64,000 bases of DNA. It comes from an uncultured Dialister sp. Lineage in GTDB: Bacteria; Bacillota; Negativicutes; Veillonellales; Dialisteraceae. Location: positions 1 to 64,000 of the forward strand of contig CAKQBK010000002.1 in the NCBI GenBank assembly GCA_934216155.1, read 5' to 3'. Below the pieces are notes generated by a model. That model did no database searches. It saw nothing but the letters and a program-made list of their open reading frames with translations, and was not told the origin of the DNA. Numbering within the stretch: the first letter of the stretch is position 1; every line of letters begins with the position of its first letter. Both the position numbers and the translations under genes were made by a program. Of this stretch, positions 9,275 through 18,197 are shown piece after piece.

Positions 9275-10135
9275 TCACCGATTCAGTAATTCCGTAATTC
9301 GTTCAAATTCTTCTTCGCTCTTAAAGGCGATGGAAATAGTGCCTTTGTGGCCCTGTTTGCTCTGTTTCCATTTGATACGAACCTGGCTTCCTACGGATAG
9401 GCCCAGTTTTTCTTCAATGGAATGGAGATAGGCAGCCACTTGCTGATCTTCTTTGGCTGGCTTTTTCTTATCTTTTTTCTGTTTCGCCAGTTCTTCCGAT
9501 TTGCGAGCCGACAAGCCTTCTTGCACAATCTGCTGGGCCATAGCCAGCTGTTCTGCTTCATCGGTCAGGGCGAGTACGGGACGAACTTGTCCCACGGTGA
9601 GTTTCCCATCCCGTACCATCTGTTTCACTTCCGCCGGAAGGGCCGAGAGACGAAGCATGTTGGTGATGTATGGGCGGCTCTTTCCCATTTTTTCCGCCAG
9701 TGTTTCCTGCTTCATAGGATACTTTTGAAGCAGCTTTTCATAGGCTTCGGATTCTTCGATGGGGTTCAAATTTTCACGCTGCAAATTTTCAATCAGCGCC
9801 ACTTCTGCCATGGCCTGGTCATCATAGGAGGTCAGAATGGCTGGAATAGTTTTCAATCCTGCCAATTTGGCCGCCCGATAGCGACGCTCGCCGGTGACCA
9901 ATTCGTATTCGAAATTGCCATCTTCATCCCGATACCGCACGGTGACCGGCTGAATGACTCCTTTATCTTTGATAGAAGCGGCCAAACTTTGGAGTGCTTC
10001 TTCTTTAAATTCCCGTCTTGGCTGCCAGGGATTGGGATGAATTTTGGAAAGACTGAGTTCGATCACCTTTCCGCCTTCATCAAGGGCACTTTCCAGAAGA
10101 GACCCCAGTCCACGTCCCAATTTCTTTTTAGTCAC
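9275..10135 (-). CDS. parB: Chromosome partition protein ParB (Spo0J)
   Basis: A 286-residue ParB that binds parS, loads as a CTP-dependent clamp and spreads along DNA to organise the origin. Visible parts: N-terminal ParA-stimulating peptide KKLGRGLGSLL (residues 4-14), the CTP-binding arginine motif GERRYRAA (82-89), the ENLQREN-LNPIEE motif (116-128), and the parS-reading helix-turn-helix around 143-163 (GKSRPYITNMLRLS). A C-terminal dimer region ends at 286. It starts at a GTG overlapping the parA stop by 8 bp, so the two are translationally coupled. The window's roughly 70 parS-like sites are its expected targets. Confidence 0.96.
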   Translation of the reverse strand: MTKKKLGRGLGSLLESALDEGGKVIELSLSKIHPNPWQPRREFKEEALQSLAASIKDKGVIQPVTVRYRDEDGNFEYELVTGERRYRAAKLAGLKTIPAILTSYDDQAMAEVALIENLQRENLNPIEESEAYEKLLQKYPMKQETLAEKMGKSRPYITNMLRLSALPAEVKQMVRDGKLTVGQVRPVLALTDEAEQLAMAQQIVQEGLSARKSEELAKQKKDKKKPAKEDQQVAAYLHSIEEKLGLSVGSQVRIKWKQSKQGHKGTISIAFKSEEEFERITELLNR

Positions 10136-10886
10136 GTTTCAATACCTCCCGGCATAACTTCTTGTAAGCCTCGGCCCCTTTGGACTTTGGCGCATAGGTT
10201 AATATAGATTCTCCAAAGCTGGGTGCTTCCGACAATTTGACACTTCTAGGAATCACAGTCTTGAACACTTTGGAGCCGAAATATTTCTTCACTTCTTCCG
10301 CTACCTGAATAGACAAATTGGTGCGGCCATCAAACATGGTGAGCACAATTCCCAAGATATGGAGCGACGGATTCAGCTTGCGCCCCACAATCTGTACGGT
10401 TTTCACCAGCTGAGACAACCCTTCCAGGGCATAAAATTCTGCCTGGATAGGAATAATAATCGAATCGGATGCCACCAGGGCATTCAAAGTCATCAGTCCC
10501 AAGGAAGGCGGGCAATCAATCAAAATGTAATCGTAGCTGTCTTTCAGCGCTTCGATTTTCCGTTTCAACAACGTCTCCCGCTCAGAAAGCCCGGCGATTT
10601 CAATTTCCGCACCGGCCAAATCAATGGATGCCGGCAAAAGAGATAATTTCTTCAACGCCGTCTTCACAATGGCCTCTTCCACAGGCTGATCGTTCAGCAA
10701 TACATCATACAAATTGCCTTTAAATTCCACCTGGTCCGACAGGCCGCTAGTAGAATTTCCCTGGGAATCTTCGTCAATTAAAAGGGTCTTCTTCCCCTTG
10801 TCTGCCAAGTACGCCGCCAGGTTTACCGCCGTGGTGGTTTTCCCCACGCCGCCTTTCTGATTGATGATGCTGATAATCTTGCCCAT
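10128..10886 (-). CDS. parA: Chromosome partition ATPase ParA (Soj)
   Basis: A 252-residue Walker-type ATPase that dimerises on DNA with ATP, is released by ParB and so moves the origin; Soj-type proteins also influence DnaA. The deviant Walker A motif KGGVGKTT is at residues 11-18, followed by the switch motif IDEDSQGNST and Walker B DYILIDCPPSLG. First gene of a parA-parB operon with 8-bp overlap. A TATACT -10 box lies on the minus strand near 10,920, and a GAAAGGAAG ribosome site precedes the ATG. Confidence 0.96.
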   Translation of the reverse strand: MGKIISIINQKGGVGKTTTAVNLAAYLADKGKKTLLIDEDSQGNSTSGLSDQVEFKGNLYDVLLNDQPVEEAIVKTALKKLSLLPASIDLAGAEIEIAGLSERETLLKRKIEALKDSYDYILIDCPPSLGLMTLNALVASDSIIIPIQAEFYALEGLSQLVKTVQIVGRKLNPSLHILGIVLTMFDGRTNLSIQVAEEVKKYFGSKVFKTVIPRSVKLSEAPSFGESILTYAPKSKGAEAYKKLCREVLKRD

Positions 10887-11558
10887 AGTTTACTTCCTTT
10901 CACCGATAGTCTTTATTAGTATAGCATTTTTTACCTTTTTACGCACGAACTTATTTAGTGCGAAATCGATAGCGTCATGTTTCACGGGAAACGAAAAGTT
11001 CAGTGAGAAGTGAGAAGTTAGAAGTTAGAAATGGTGGCGGCGAGCCCTCGTATTGCTCTTATACCGATATCTTATATACGATAAGATTCCGTTTTATATA
11101 GCTCGCCGAGTGTTGAAAATGGATAGAGTCATGTTTCACGGGAAACAATGTATATATAGGTTACTATTCTGCTGTTTTCTTTTGTGAAACATTTCTTGCT
11201 ATCGCTGGTGATAAGGTTATAAAGGGTTATACAAGGTTATGAGAAAAACGGTAGCCTCATAAACTTGTATACCCCTTTTAACCCTGTCTCTAGCCTTGAC
11301 TATTCTATGTTAGAAATAGAAATCAGCAGAATAATAACCTTTCAATACATTGTTTCCCGTGAAACATGACTCTATCGGAATAAAAATAATAAGTATAAAA
11401 GGGGTATTGGGGCGCTTCTTAAGTTGTGCGCCCCTTCCACCACTTCTCACTTCTAACTGCTCACTTCTAACTGCTTTTCCGTTTCCCGTGAAACATGACT
11501 CATTTCGTTTTTGGGCCAATAAAAAAGCACAGCTTTCGCTGTGCCTTTTTGAGGTTTC
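10887..11558. repeat. Dense parS variants with R1, R3, R2
   Basis: Four one-mismatch parS cores (10979, 11133, 11352, 11481), an R1 (about 11037-11109), an R3 palindrome exactly bracketed by the cores at 11133 and 11352 (219 bp apart) and an R2 (about 11397-11441). A terminator follows at 11521. Upstream of parA, so ParB bound here could affect the parAB promoter (inference). Confidence 0.75.
11521..11556. terminator. Bidirectional intrinsic terminator
   Basis: A perfect GCACAG/CTGTGC stem with a CTTTCG-type loop is flanked by A-rich and T-rich runs on both sides. It lies directly after the stop codon of the minus-strand gene at 11,559-11,873 and would end its transcript. Confidence 0.85.
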
Positions 11559-11873
11559 TTATTCGATATCAACGGTATCCGGTCTGCCGGCATCGTCGAG
11601 ACCCATGTAAACCACTTCTCTGACATGACCATCATAGGTCAGTGTTACATGATAGTGGAAAGTCTGTCCGTCGAACACTTCATCACCCAGCTGAATAGCT
11701 GTGGTATAGCTGTCCGGACGATAGTCTCTTACGGTATCTCCTACAATCGGGAACTGGAGGAATACGAATTCTCCACCCTGGTAGCAAACGCTGCCGTAAA
11801 CACGCTTCAGATCAGCCACTTCGTACTTGTCTACGCCACGTACAACAATACTTTTTTCAGTTACTTCTGCCAT
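11559..11873 (-). CDS. Hypothetical 104-residue protein
   Basis: I do not recognise the family. The start (MAEVTEKS) is chosen for the AGGTGA ribosome site 5 bases upstream; an in-frame GTG three codons earlier is less likely. The protein is acidic, beta-rich in appearance (alternating hydrophobic residues such as FVFLQFPIVGDTVRDY and FHYHVTLTYDGHVREVVYMG), with no signal peptide or membrane segment. A clean terminator and clear ribosome site show that it is a real monocistronic gene. Its position beside parA gives no firm functional clue. Confidence 0.75.
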   Translation of the reverse strand: MAEVTEKSIVVRGVDKYEVADLKRVYGSVCYQGGEFVFLQFPIVGDTVRDYRPDSYTTAIQLGDEVFDGQTFHYHVTLTYDGHVREVVYMGLDDAGRPDTVDIE

Positions 11874-12224
11874 GTTTATCACCTCACGACCAATTTATAG
11901 CAAAGAACTTTGCTATTTACGCTTATAGTTTACCACTTTTTATTCATAAGGTCTAGGTTCGCCTTTCCAGAAGGTTATAACTTTACGGATTTCGCCAGCA
12001 TTCACTAGTTCAGATACGGATTGTCAAAAGGTTATTATTCTGCTTATTTCAATAATCTAACAAATCAAAATACCGCTAGTATCCAGGTTAAAAATGGTTA
12101 CTATAATCTGGTATCATAACCTTTTATAACCTTATCACTAACGGTATTTATATTTTGTTACGCTCTGTAATTTGCAGAATAATACCCCTTGGAACAATAC
12201 GTATGCACCGCTAATGGCACATGA
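11874..12224. repeat. R3-like sequence without parS
   Basis: Degenerate R3 arms (AAGGTTATTATTCTGCT and AACCTTTTATAACC) occupy about 11,970-12,190. No parS core, gene or RNA is recognised. A minus-strand promoter for the 104-residue gene probably lies near 11,900-11,950. Confidence 0.5.
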
Positions 12225-12527
12225 CTATTTGTCTCCAACGCAAGTTGTCTTATGCTTAAAAATTTCTCCCATAATAACCTGCAGTTCTTTCAAAGCTTCT
12301 GGATTCAGGGAATAATAAATATGTTTTCCTTCTCGCCGGTCCAAAACCAGGCCAGATTCCACCAGAACTTTCATATCATGGGACAATGTTGGCTGGGTGA
12401 TAGCAAATGCTTCTTGCAACTTATACGCACACTGGGCTTTACAAGAAAGCATATCCACAATTTTTAACCGCTTGGGATCCGAAATGGCTTTCAATGCTTT
12501 CGCTGTGTTGATGTAAATTTTTTCCAT
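12225..12527 (-). CDS. ArsR/SmtB-family transcriptional repressor
   Basis: A 100-residue winged helix-turn-helix protein. Family features: ISDPKRLKIVDML at the N-terminus, the recognition region AITQPTLSHDMKVLVESGLV and the wing RREGKHIYYSLN. A CKAQC pair of cysteines in the third helix sits where ArsR-type metal sensors bind arsenic or antimony, and another Cys is near the end, so metal or redox sensing is likely (inference). The inner ATG is chosen because GGAG stands 6 bases upstream. Autoregulation is suggested by the inverted repeat over its promoter. No metal efflux gene is adjacent. Confidence 0.85.
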   Translation of the reverse strand: MEKIYINTAKALKAISDPKRLKIVDMLSCKAQCAYKLQEAFAITQPTLSHDMKVLVESGLVLDRREGKHIYYSLNPEALKELQVIMGEIFKHKTTCVGDK

Positions 12528-12548
12528 ATGACTCTCCATAATCGATAA

Positions 12549-12597
12549 ATTGAATTATTTCAATCATGAGAGTATCAAAGATAGGAATACTTGTCAA
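12549..12597 (-). promoter_or_regulatory. Promoter and operator of the ArsR-type gene
   Basis: On the minus strand TTGACA (12592-12597) and TACTCT (12569-12574) are 17 bp apart. The expected start point lies within a perfect inverted repeat ATTGAA-N4-TTCAAT (12549-12564), the TGAA/TTCA type that ArsR-family repressors bind. This supports self-repression. Confidence 0.7.
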
Positions 12598-12984
12598 GAG
12601 TAATTTGTTCACTCGTAAGAGTCATGTTTCACGGGAAACAATATATAAAGGTTATTATTCTGCTGTTTTCTTCTGTGAAACATTTCTTGTTATCGCTAGA
12701 GACAAGGTTATAAAGGGTTATAAAAGGTTATGGGAAAACGGTATTCCCATAACCTTTTATAACCCTTTTAACCCTATCTCTAGCCTTGGCTATTCTATGT
12801 TAGAAATAGAAATCAGCAGAATAATAACCTTTCAATATATCGTTTCCCGTGAAACATGACTCTATCCATTTTCAACACCCGGCGAGCTATATATAACGGA
12901 ATCTTATCATGTATAAGATATCGGTATAAGAGCAATTCGAAGGCTCGCCGCCACCACTCCTCACTCCTAATTCCTCACTCCTCA
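12598..12984. repeat. parS-bounded R3 and R1
   Basis: One-mismatch parS cores at 12615 and 12842 (227 bp apart) bracket an R3 palindrome whose centre reads GGTTATGGGAAAACGG then TTCCCATAACC. R1 follows at about 12,881-12,951 with an H tract. Confidence 0.78.
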
Positions 12985-14340
12985 CTATCTTTTCAGTCCC
13001 GGTACAATCAAAATCGCACTGGCAATGAGTCCTACGAAAAGGGGATCGATGGGACTATGCAGGAACGTTGCCACCAAAGAAGCGGCGGTGCTGCCTATCA
13101 TGGAAATAACCGCCCAGGTGGGTTTCAGATGGCCCGGATAGAAAACCGCCAAAGACAGAGGAATGAAAATGCCGCCACCGCGAAGGGCCATGGAGAGATA
13201 GGTCCAAAAAAGCACTTCTGTGCCTCGATTCATAATGGAAATAACACAAGAAAGTCCCATCACAGCCAGCACGGTGCACTTGGTCAGCACCAACAGGGTG
13301 TGGTCTTTTTTGATTTTCATCACCGGCGCAATCATATCTCTGGCCAGCATGGTGCCGATGCCCAGCACCAGTCCGCCGATACCGCCGATGAGGGAGAGAA
13401 TGATGCCTCCCATGGCCAGTCCGCCAATGATGGGATGCACTTCATTGATGAGGTAGGTAGGAAGCACCATGATTGGAAGCACGTCTGGATAGAACGCCTG
13501 CATGTACATGCCGATCGCCACAGACGGGAGCCCCACAGGAATGACAATGAGGGCCGCCAAGAAACAACCGAACGACGCAGTCCCTGGGGTATCAGCAGAA
13601 AAAATCGCTTGGATATAAGTCTGGGTGCAAAGCACGCCTACGATGACAGAAAATAAATTGGCCATAGCCGGTTCCCAGCCCCGTCCCACCAAACTGAATT
13701 GGGAAGGATCCATTTCTGCCAGGTAAGATGTTTCTTTGATAGAAGAAAAGGCTTCAAAGCCAGCAATGAAAAGGGCGAACCAGATGATGCCCATTTTCAG
13801 CATGCCACCGATGCCAGCGGATTTCATGCCTCCAAAGAAGGTGTACCCCGCCACCAACACCATGAGAATCACCGCAGCCATTTCCGGTTCCACGTGAAAC
13901 ACTTCAGAAATAATTTCCAGTCCCGGCAGACAGCTGGCCACGGCAGAAAACAAAATGCCAATGGAAGAAATCAAAGAAGACAATTCTTCTGCTTTCTTCC
14001 CATAATGAAGAGACAGAAATTGAGGAATCGTCTCCAGCCCGGTGCCTCTCATTTTCTTGGCATAAAAAATGCCCATAATAATAAAGGCAATGCCGCTTCC
14101 TAAGGTAAACCACCAGGCAGATAAGCCGAAATTGTACGCCAACTGGGCAGTCCCCACCGTAGCGCCGCCGCCGACCACGGTGCCAGCGATACTGCCCGCC
14201 ACCAAAGGCGCCCCGGCACTGCGTCCGCCCACACTATATCCCGCTGCGGACTTGATGGACCGGGAATGATAAATTCCAATCCCAATCACCGCCGCCACGG
14301 TTCCGATCATAATGAGTAAATGAAGCATCGTTAGATTCAT
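12985..14340 (-). CDS. Sodium:solute symporter family (SSS) transporter
   Basis: A 451-residue integral membrane protein with about 12-13 helices that probably imports a small organic solute with sodium. The N-terminal region AAGYSVGGRSAGAPLVAGS and the following GGGATVGTAQLAYNFGLSAWWFTLG are typical of the family. The substrate cannot be told from sequence. An imperfect parS (GTTCCACGTGAAAC, 13887-13900) lies inside the gene, encoding VFHVEP, which may be chance. The start follows a GGAGAGAAGG ribosome site. Confidence 0.88.
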   Translation of the reverse strand: MNLTMLHLLIMIGTVAAVIGIGIYHSRSIKSAAGYSVGGRSAGAPLVAGSIAGTVVGGGATVGTAQLAYNFGLSAWWFTLGSGIAFIIMGIFYAKKMRGTGLETIPQFLSLHYGKKAEELSSLISSIGILFSAVASCLPGLEIISEVFHVEPEMAAVILMVLVAGYTFFGGMKSAGIGGMLKMGIIWFALFIAGFEAFSSIKETSYLAEMDPSQFSLVGRGWEPAMANLFSVIVGVLCTQTYIQAIFSADTPGTASFGCFLAALIVIPVGLPSVAIGMYMQAFYPDVLPIMVLPTYLINEVHPIIGGLAMGGIILSLIGGIGGLVLGIGTMLARDMIAPVMKIKKDHTLLVLTKCTVLAVMGLSCVISIMNRGTEVLFWTYLSMALRGGGIFIPLSLAVFYPGHLKPTWAVISMIGSTAASLVATFLHSPIDPLFVGLIASAILIVPGLKR

Positions 14341-14962
14341 AAATCTGTCCTTCTCTCCTGTTTATGAAGTGACTGGTAACTAGTGACTGGTGACTAGGTA
14401 AATGCGATTCCAGTCACCAGTCTACTAGTCACCGATAGTATGCATTATAGAGGAAGAGAGAATAGTGGTCAAGGAAATACTGGTTGAGTTTCATAGAGTC
14501 ATAAAAAAGCAGTGAGAAGTGAGTAGTTAGAAGTGAGTAGTGGTGGAAGGGGCGCGCAAATTAAGAAGCGCCCCAATACCCCTTTTTATTTTATATAAAA
14601 TGGATAGAGTCATGTTTCACGTGAAACATGATATCAAAGGTTATTATTCTGCTGAATTCTTCAGTGAAACATTCCTTGCTATCGCCAGTGTCAAGGTTAA
14701 AAGGGTTATAAAAGGTTATGCCAGAACGGTATTCCCATAACCCTTTATAACCCCTTTAACCCTGTCGCACACTTTTTCTGCTCTATGTTACACAAAAGAG
14801 ATCTGCACAATAATAACCTTTATACAATGTTTCACGTGAAACACAACTCTTGCGGCTTATCAAATTTATCAAATCCGGCGAGCTATATAAAAAGAAATCT
14901 TACCATTTGATTGTAATCGGTCTAAGAGCAATGCGAGGGCTCGTCGCCACCACTCCTCACTC
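14341..14962. repeat. GTGACT inverted repeat, R2, parS-R3-parS, R1
   Basis: A GACTGGTGACT-based inverted repeat at about 14,370-14,435, R2 at about 14,549-14,586, exact parS cores at 14614 and 14829 (215 bp apart) bracketing an R3, then R1 (about 14,877-14,949) and an H tract that runs into the next gene. Confidence 0.75.
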
Positions 14963-15682
14963 CTAATTCCTCACTCCTAACTCCTCAAGCAGCTCATCCG
15001 CATTTTCCGCCACTGTCGTCGCCCCATGGCGTAATAAGAAGTCTTTTGTGCGGAATCCCCAAGCTACAGAAATACAGGGCATGCCTGCGTTCTTGGCAGT
15101 CTGCACGTCCACTTCGGAGTCACCGATATAAACTGCGTCGGCAGGCATGAGATGGAGGGTATCCAAAATGCGAAGGAGCATGTCTGGGTCCGGTTTGCGA
15201 CGCACTTTTTCGCTATTTCCAATGGTCACTTCAAAGAGTCCATCAAAATGAGCTGCGGCCAATTTCTGCACATCGCAATCATCTTTGTTGGAAGCCACCG
15301 CTGTATGAATCCCCTTTCTGCGCAAACTGTGCAGCACATAGGGGATGCCCTCATAGGGATGGCTGTGCAAATGGCAATGGGCGCTATAGTGCTTGGTAAA
15401 AATCGCTTTGATCTGCTGTACCTCTTCGGAAGAAAAACCGTATTGAGCAAGGGGAATCCGATTTCCTATATATTCCAAATCCTCCGCCGGACAACCAGCC
15501 GCCATGGCCAGCACCTTTTCCATATCCGCATCGATGGCACAACCATAGCAAAGGCGCACCAAATCAGGCTGGAAATCATGACGCTTCCCCATCTTTTCCA
15601 AAGCGTAGTTGGTAGAAATAGTCAAATCTTCTAAGGTATTCAAAATGGTTCCGTCCATATCGAAAATCGCAATTTTGTACAT
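14963..15682 (-). CDS. HAD-superfamily phosphatase (phosphoglycolate phosphatase-like)
   Basis: A 239-residue soluble HAD hydrolase. Motif I DMDGTIL (residues 8-14) carries the nucleophile and acid/base Asp; motif II VASNKDD; motif III RRKPDP; motif IV YIGDSEVDVQTA. The cap between motifs I and II is helical. Similar proteins dephosphorylate phosphoglycolate or other small sugar phosphates; the exact substrate is uncertain. The last residues EELGVRN are encoded by an H-tract repeat, which supplies the stop codon. A minus-strand GCTATAAT -10 box lies near 15,722. Confidence 0.88.
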   Translation of the reverse strand: MYKIAIFDMDGTILNTLEDLTISTNYALEKMGKRHDFQPDLVRLCYGCAIDADMEKVLAMAAGCPAEDLEYIGNRIPLAQYGFSSEEVQQIKAIFTKHYSAHCHLHSHPYEGIPYVLHSLRRKGIHTAVASNKDDCDVQKLAAAHFDGLFEVTIGNSEKVRRKPDPDMLLRILDTLHLMPADAVYIGDSEVDVQTAKNAGMPCISVAWGFRTKDFLLRHGATTVAENADELLEELGVRN

Positions 15683-16143
15683 GTTAGCACTCTCCTTTTC
15701 ACGAGAAACAGTTTTTATTCATTATAGCACAAGGGGGACTGGTGACTGGTGACTAGGTCCAGAGTTACGTCATGCTGTTACATTAAGCGAAAATTCCTTT
15801 CGTAGCAAAGGTTCTGAAGGTTCTAAGGGTTCTGAAGGTTCTTACGTTTCTCAAATGAGATGATAACGTCAGCGTTTATAAGCACATTCGAGAAACCTGA
15901 GAACCCTTTGTAACCTATAACATCTTCTTCACAAAACAAAATACCGCTATCCTCAAAGGTATGAAAGGTTATTTCATAATCCCATAACCCTTTATAACCT
16001 TGACGATAACGGTATCTTGATATGTTGAACCATTGGAATCAGCAGAATCATAACCTTTACTATAGCGGCATCTCTGCTCTGTTACTCTATCCAAATCAGC
16101 ACAACAATACCCATGTTTCACGTGAAACGTGAAACATCATTCA
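15683..16143. repeat. R4-like and R3-like remnants, parS
   Basis: Degraded R4 (about 15,770-15,915, with GGTTCTGAAGG reiterations), two degraded R3 arms, and an exact parS core at 16115 followed by an extra half-site (CGTGAAACGTGAAAC), 13 bp from the ompA-type stop codon. Confidence 0.6.
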
Positions 16144-17238
16144 TCATTTATGCTCAAAAATATCTACCCGACGGGCTTCGGCATGATTGGTTGCGGCATC
16201 GTCGGCGCCTTTGATCATTTCTACCAGTTTGGAACCGTCCACGCCCTGAGATACGGCGTAGTCTTTGACGGCTTTGATACGGCGGCCGGCCAGTTCTTTG
16301 TTGTAGTCAGCGCTGCCGGTGGGATCCGCTCTACCCACCAGTTTGAATACGTGACCAGTGGCTTTGGCCTGTTTGACAAAGGCATCCAGGTTCACTTTCT
16401 GGGCATCGGTCAGTGCTGCGGAATCGCTGCCAAAATGAACGCTATTGAAATAGTAATCATTTTCCGGTGCTGCCACAGGTTCGTCAGCCGGAACCGCTAC
16501 GGTCTGTGCGGTCTGGTCTGCCTTTTTTGTGGAATCATTGGTGCGAATCACAGAAACGGAAGGTTCTTCTTCCTCTTCATCGAAATCGTAGCTCTTGGTC
16601 GGTTCTTCGTAGGAAACCACCGGGTCATGGCCGCCGAAACGGTAAGACACGCCGGCCTGGAAGCCTTTGAAGGACACATTGCGATCGCTGTTGCCACGGG
16701 TATTGATGTAATGATAACCCGCATTAAGGTCCAGGTTGTGATCCAGTGCCAGGTTCACGCCTGCTTCCCACATGGACGTTTCTTCGGTACCCAGTGCCCC
16801 TTTGGCATACACATCCACCACTTCATTCAGCGGCTGGCGAGCCACCACGCCCACCTGCAGAATATTGTTGGTCACTTTGCCATCATGGAAAATGCTTCCT
16901 GGATAATCTTTCAAAGAAATACGGTTCCAGCCCCCAAAAGCAGCTACCTGCGGATGGAAAGAATACAGCGCATTGATTTCATTCATGTTGCCACTGGTGT
17001 GGTCTGTATGGAGCCCGGTGTACTGGTACTGGGCTGCCCACTTATCGGTGATGCCATAGGTAACGCCGCCTAAAAAATTCCATTCTCCATCTGATTTATA
17101 TCCTTTGGTGTTGGTGGATGCGTCCCACATGCCCACATTGATTTCTGTTTCACCAGGACGGAATGTGGTCTGCGGAGATGCATAGATAGCGGTAGAAAGC
17201 GCTGCCATAGCCAACATCATTGCGATTGTCTTTTTCAT
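16144..17238 (-). CDS. OmpA-family outer-membrane protein
   Basis: A 364-residue protein: signal peptide (about residues 1-20, MKKTIAMML...IYAS), an eight-strand-type beta-barrel (about 30-205, alternating aromatic strands such as WAAQYQYTGLHTDHTSG), an acidic linker with DFDEEEEEP, and a C-terminal OmpA-like peptidoglycan-binding domain (about 265-364). That domain shows YYFNSVHFGSDSAALT and the diaminopimelate-binding ADPTGSADYN-x-x-LAGRRIKAV motif. It would tether the outer membrane to the wall, so the cell is diderm. A TATAAT -10 box is visible on the minus strand near 17,280. Confidence 0.92.
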   Translation of the reverse strand: MKKTIAMMLAMAALSTAIYASPQTTFRPGETEINVGMWDASTNTKGYKSDGEWNFLGGVTYGITDKWAAQYQYTGLHTDHTSGNMNEINALYSFHPQVAAFGGWNRISLKDYPGSIFHDGKVTNNILQVGVVARQPLNEVVDVYAKGALGTEETSMWEAGVNLALDHNLDLNAGYHYINTRGNSDRNVSFKGFQAGVSYRFGGHDPVVSYEEPTKSYDFDEEEEEPSVSVIRTNDSTKKADQTAQTVAVPADEPVAAPENDYYFNSVHFGSDSAALTDAQKVNLDAFVKQAKATGHVFKLVGRADPTGSADYNKELAGRRIKAVKDYAVSQGVDGSKLVEMIKGADDAATNHAEARRVDIFEHK

Positions 17239-18197
17239 AAAATCACCTCATTATGATACAAGCGTATAAACGTACGTCTTTATTATAGCATAGAAGGGCT
17301 AGTTCTTTTGAGTGAGGAGTTAGGAATGAGGAGTGAGGAGTGGTATTAGTCCCATAACGGATTGTCGTACTGCTAGTGAAGTATACCGCTAGAGCTGCCC
17401 ATCTTCGCTTCGCTCGAAATGGCGTCTCACTATATCCCTGCGTCGCTTTGCTCCTAGCGATATAGTTCGCTTGCATACCTCAGCCTTCGGCAGCTCCCCC
17501 GACAGGGTAATGCTGTTAAGTTAAGGATTTGCGTTAGTAGGTATGATTCCACTAGTAGTGACAGGTTACTCAAGTTTCTAAGGCTTCTCAGGTTGCTCAG
17601 GTTCTCCGAATGTGCCGATAGACGCTAGCGTCATTAGCTCATTCGAGAAACGTGAGAAACCTAAGTAGCCTGAGAAACCTGAGTAACCTTGCATCAGCAG
17701 AAATCACCGCATATTTCGCTTAACTTAACAGCATTACCCGACAGGGGAGCCGAGACAGCGGTGTAAACTTACTTAGGGGCGCACAATTCATAAAGCGCCC
17801 CAATACCCTTTTTATACTTAGATTGGAGTTATGTTTCACGTGAAACATTTCCTGCTATCACAAGTGACAGGTAAAAAAAGTTACAAAAGGTTATGAGAAT
17901 ACGGCATTCCCATAACCTTTTGTAACCCTTTATAACCTTGCCACTTGCCTTTATGATTCCATGTTGGAAATAGCAAGCAGCAAAATAATAACCTTTATAA
18001 CTATTGTTTCTCATGAAATATAATGATAGCCGCTTCAGGCATCGGCGAGCTATATAAAAAGGAATCTTGCTATTGGTATGCAATTGATATAAGAGCAATT
18101 CGAGGGCTCGCCGCCACCACTCCTCACTCCTCATTCCTAACTCCTAACTCCTCACTCTATCCTGTTTCCCGTGAAACATGACTCTAGCGGCTATCCC
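17239..18197. repeat. Composite repeat block with R4 inside another repeat, R2, R3, R1
   Basis: About 17,340-17,790 is a repeat (GTATTAGTCCCATAACGG to CGGTGTAAAC) related in inverted orientation to about 46,858-46,975 and split here by an R4 element. Then R2 (about 17,774-17,815), an exact parS core 17833, an R3 (about 17,850-18,000), a decayed parS near 18,005, R1 (about 18,043-18,113), H tract and a parS variant at 18164. No gene seen. Confidence 0.75.
17508..17736. mobile_element. R4 MITE with target duplication and known empty site
   Basis: A 229-bp non-coding element with inverted ends AATGCTGTTAAGTTAAG/CTTAACTTAACAGCATT. It is flanked by direct copies of CCCGACAGGG (17498-17507 and 17737-17746). 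The sequence at about 46,855-46,905 holds the same surroundings with one copy and no element, i.e. the unoccupied site. The interior is a long imperfect palindrome rich in CTCAGGTTGCTCAGG. Confidence 0.9.

Noticed and set aside
12881-12951. R1 hairpins as intrinsic terminators
   Set aside because: The stem is GC-rich but the following sequence is not a T run, and copies occur in both orientations to genes.
12856-13656. 266-residue plus-strand frame rich in His and Arg
   Set aside because: Antisense to the SSS transporter; composition is typical of a shadow frame.
16129-17073. 314-residue plus-strand frame
   Set aside because: Opposite the OmpA-type gene, which has a signal peptide and clear domains.
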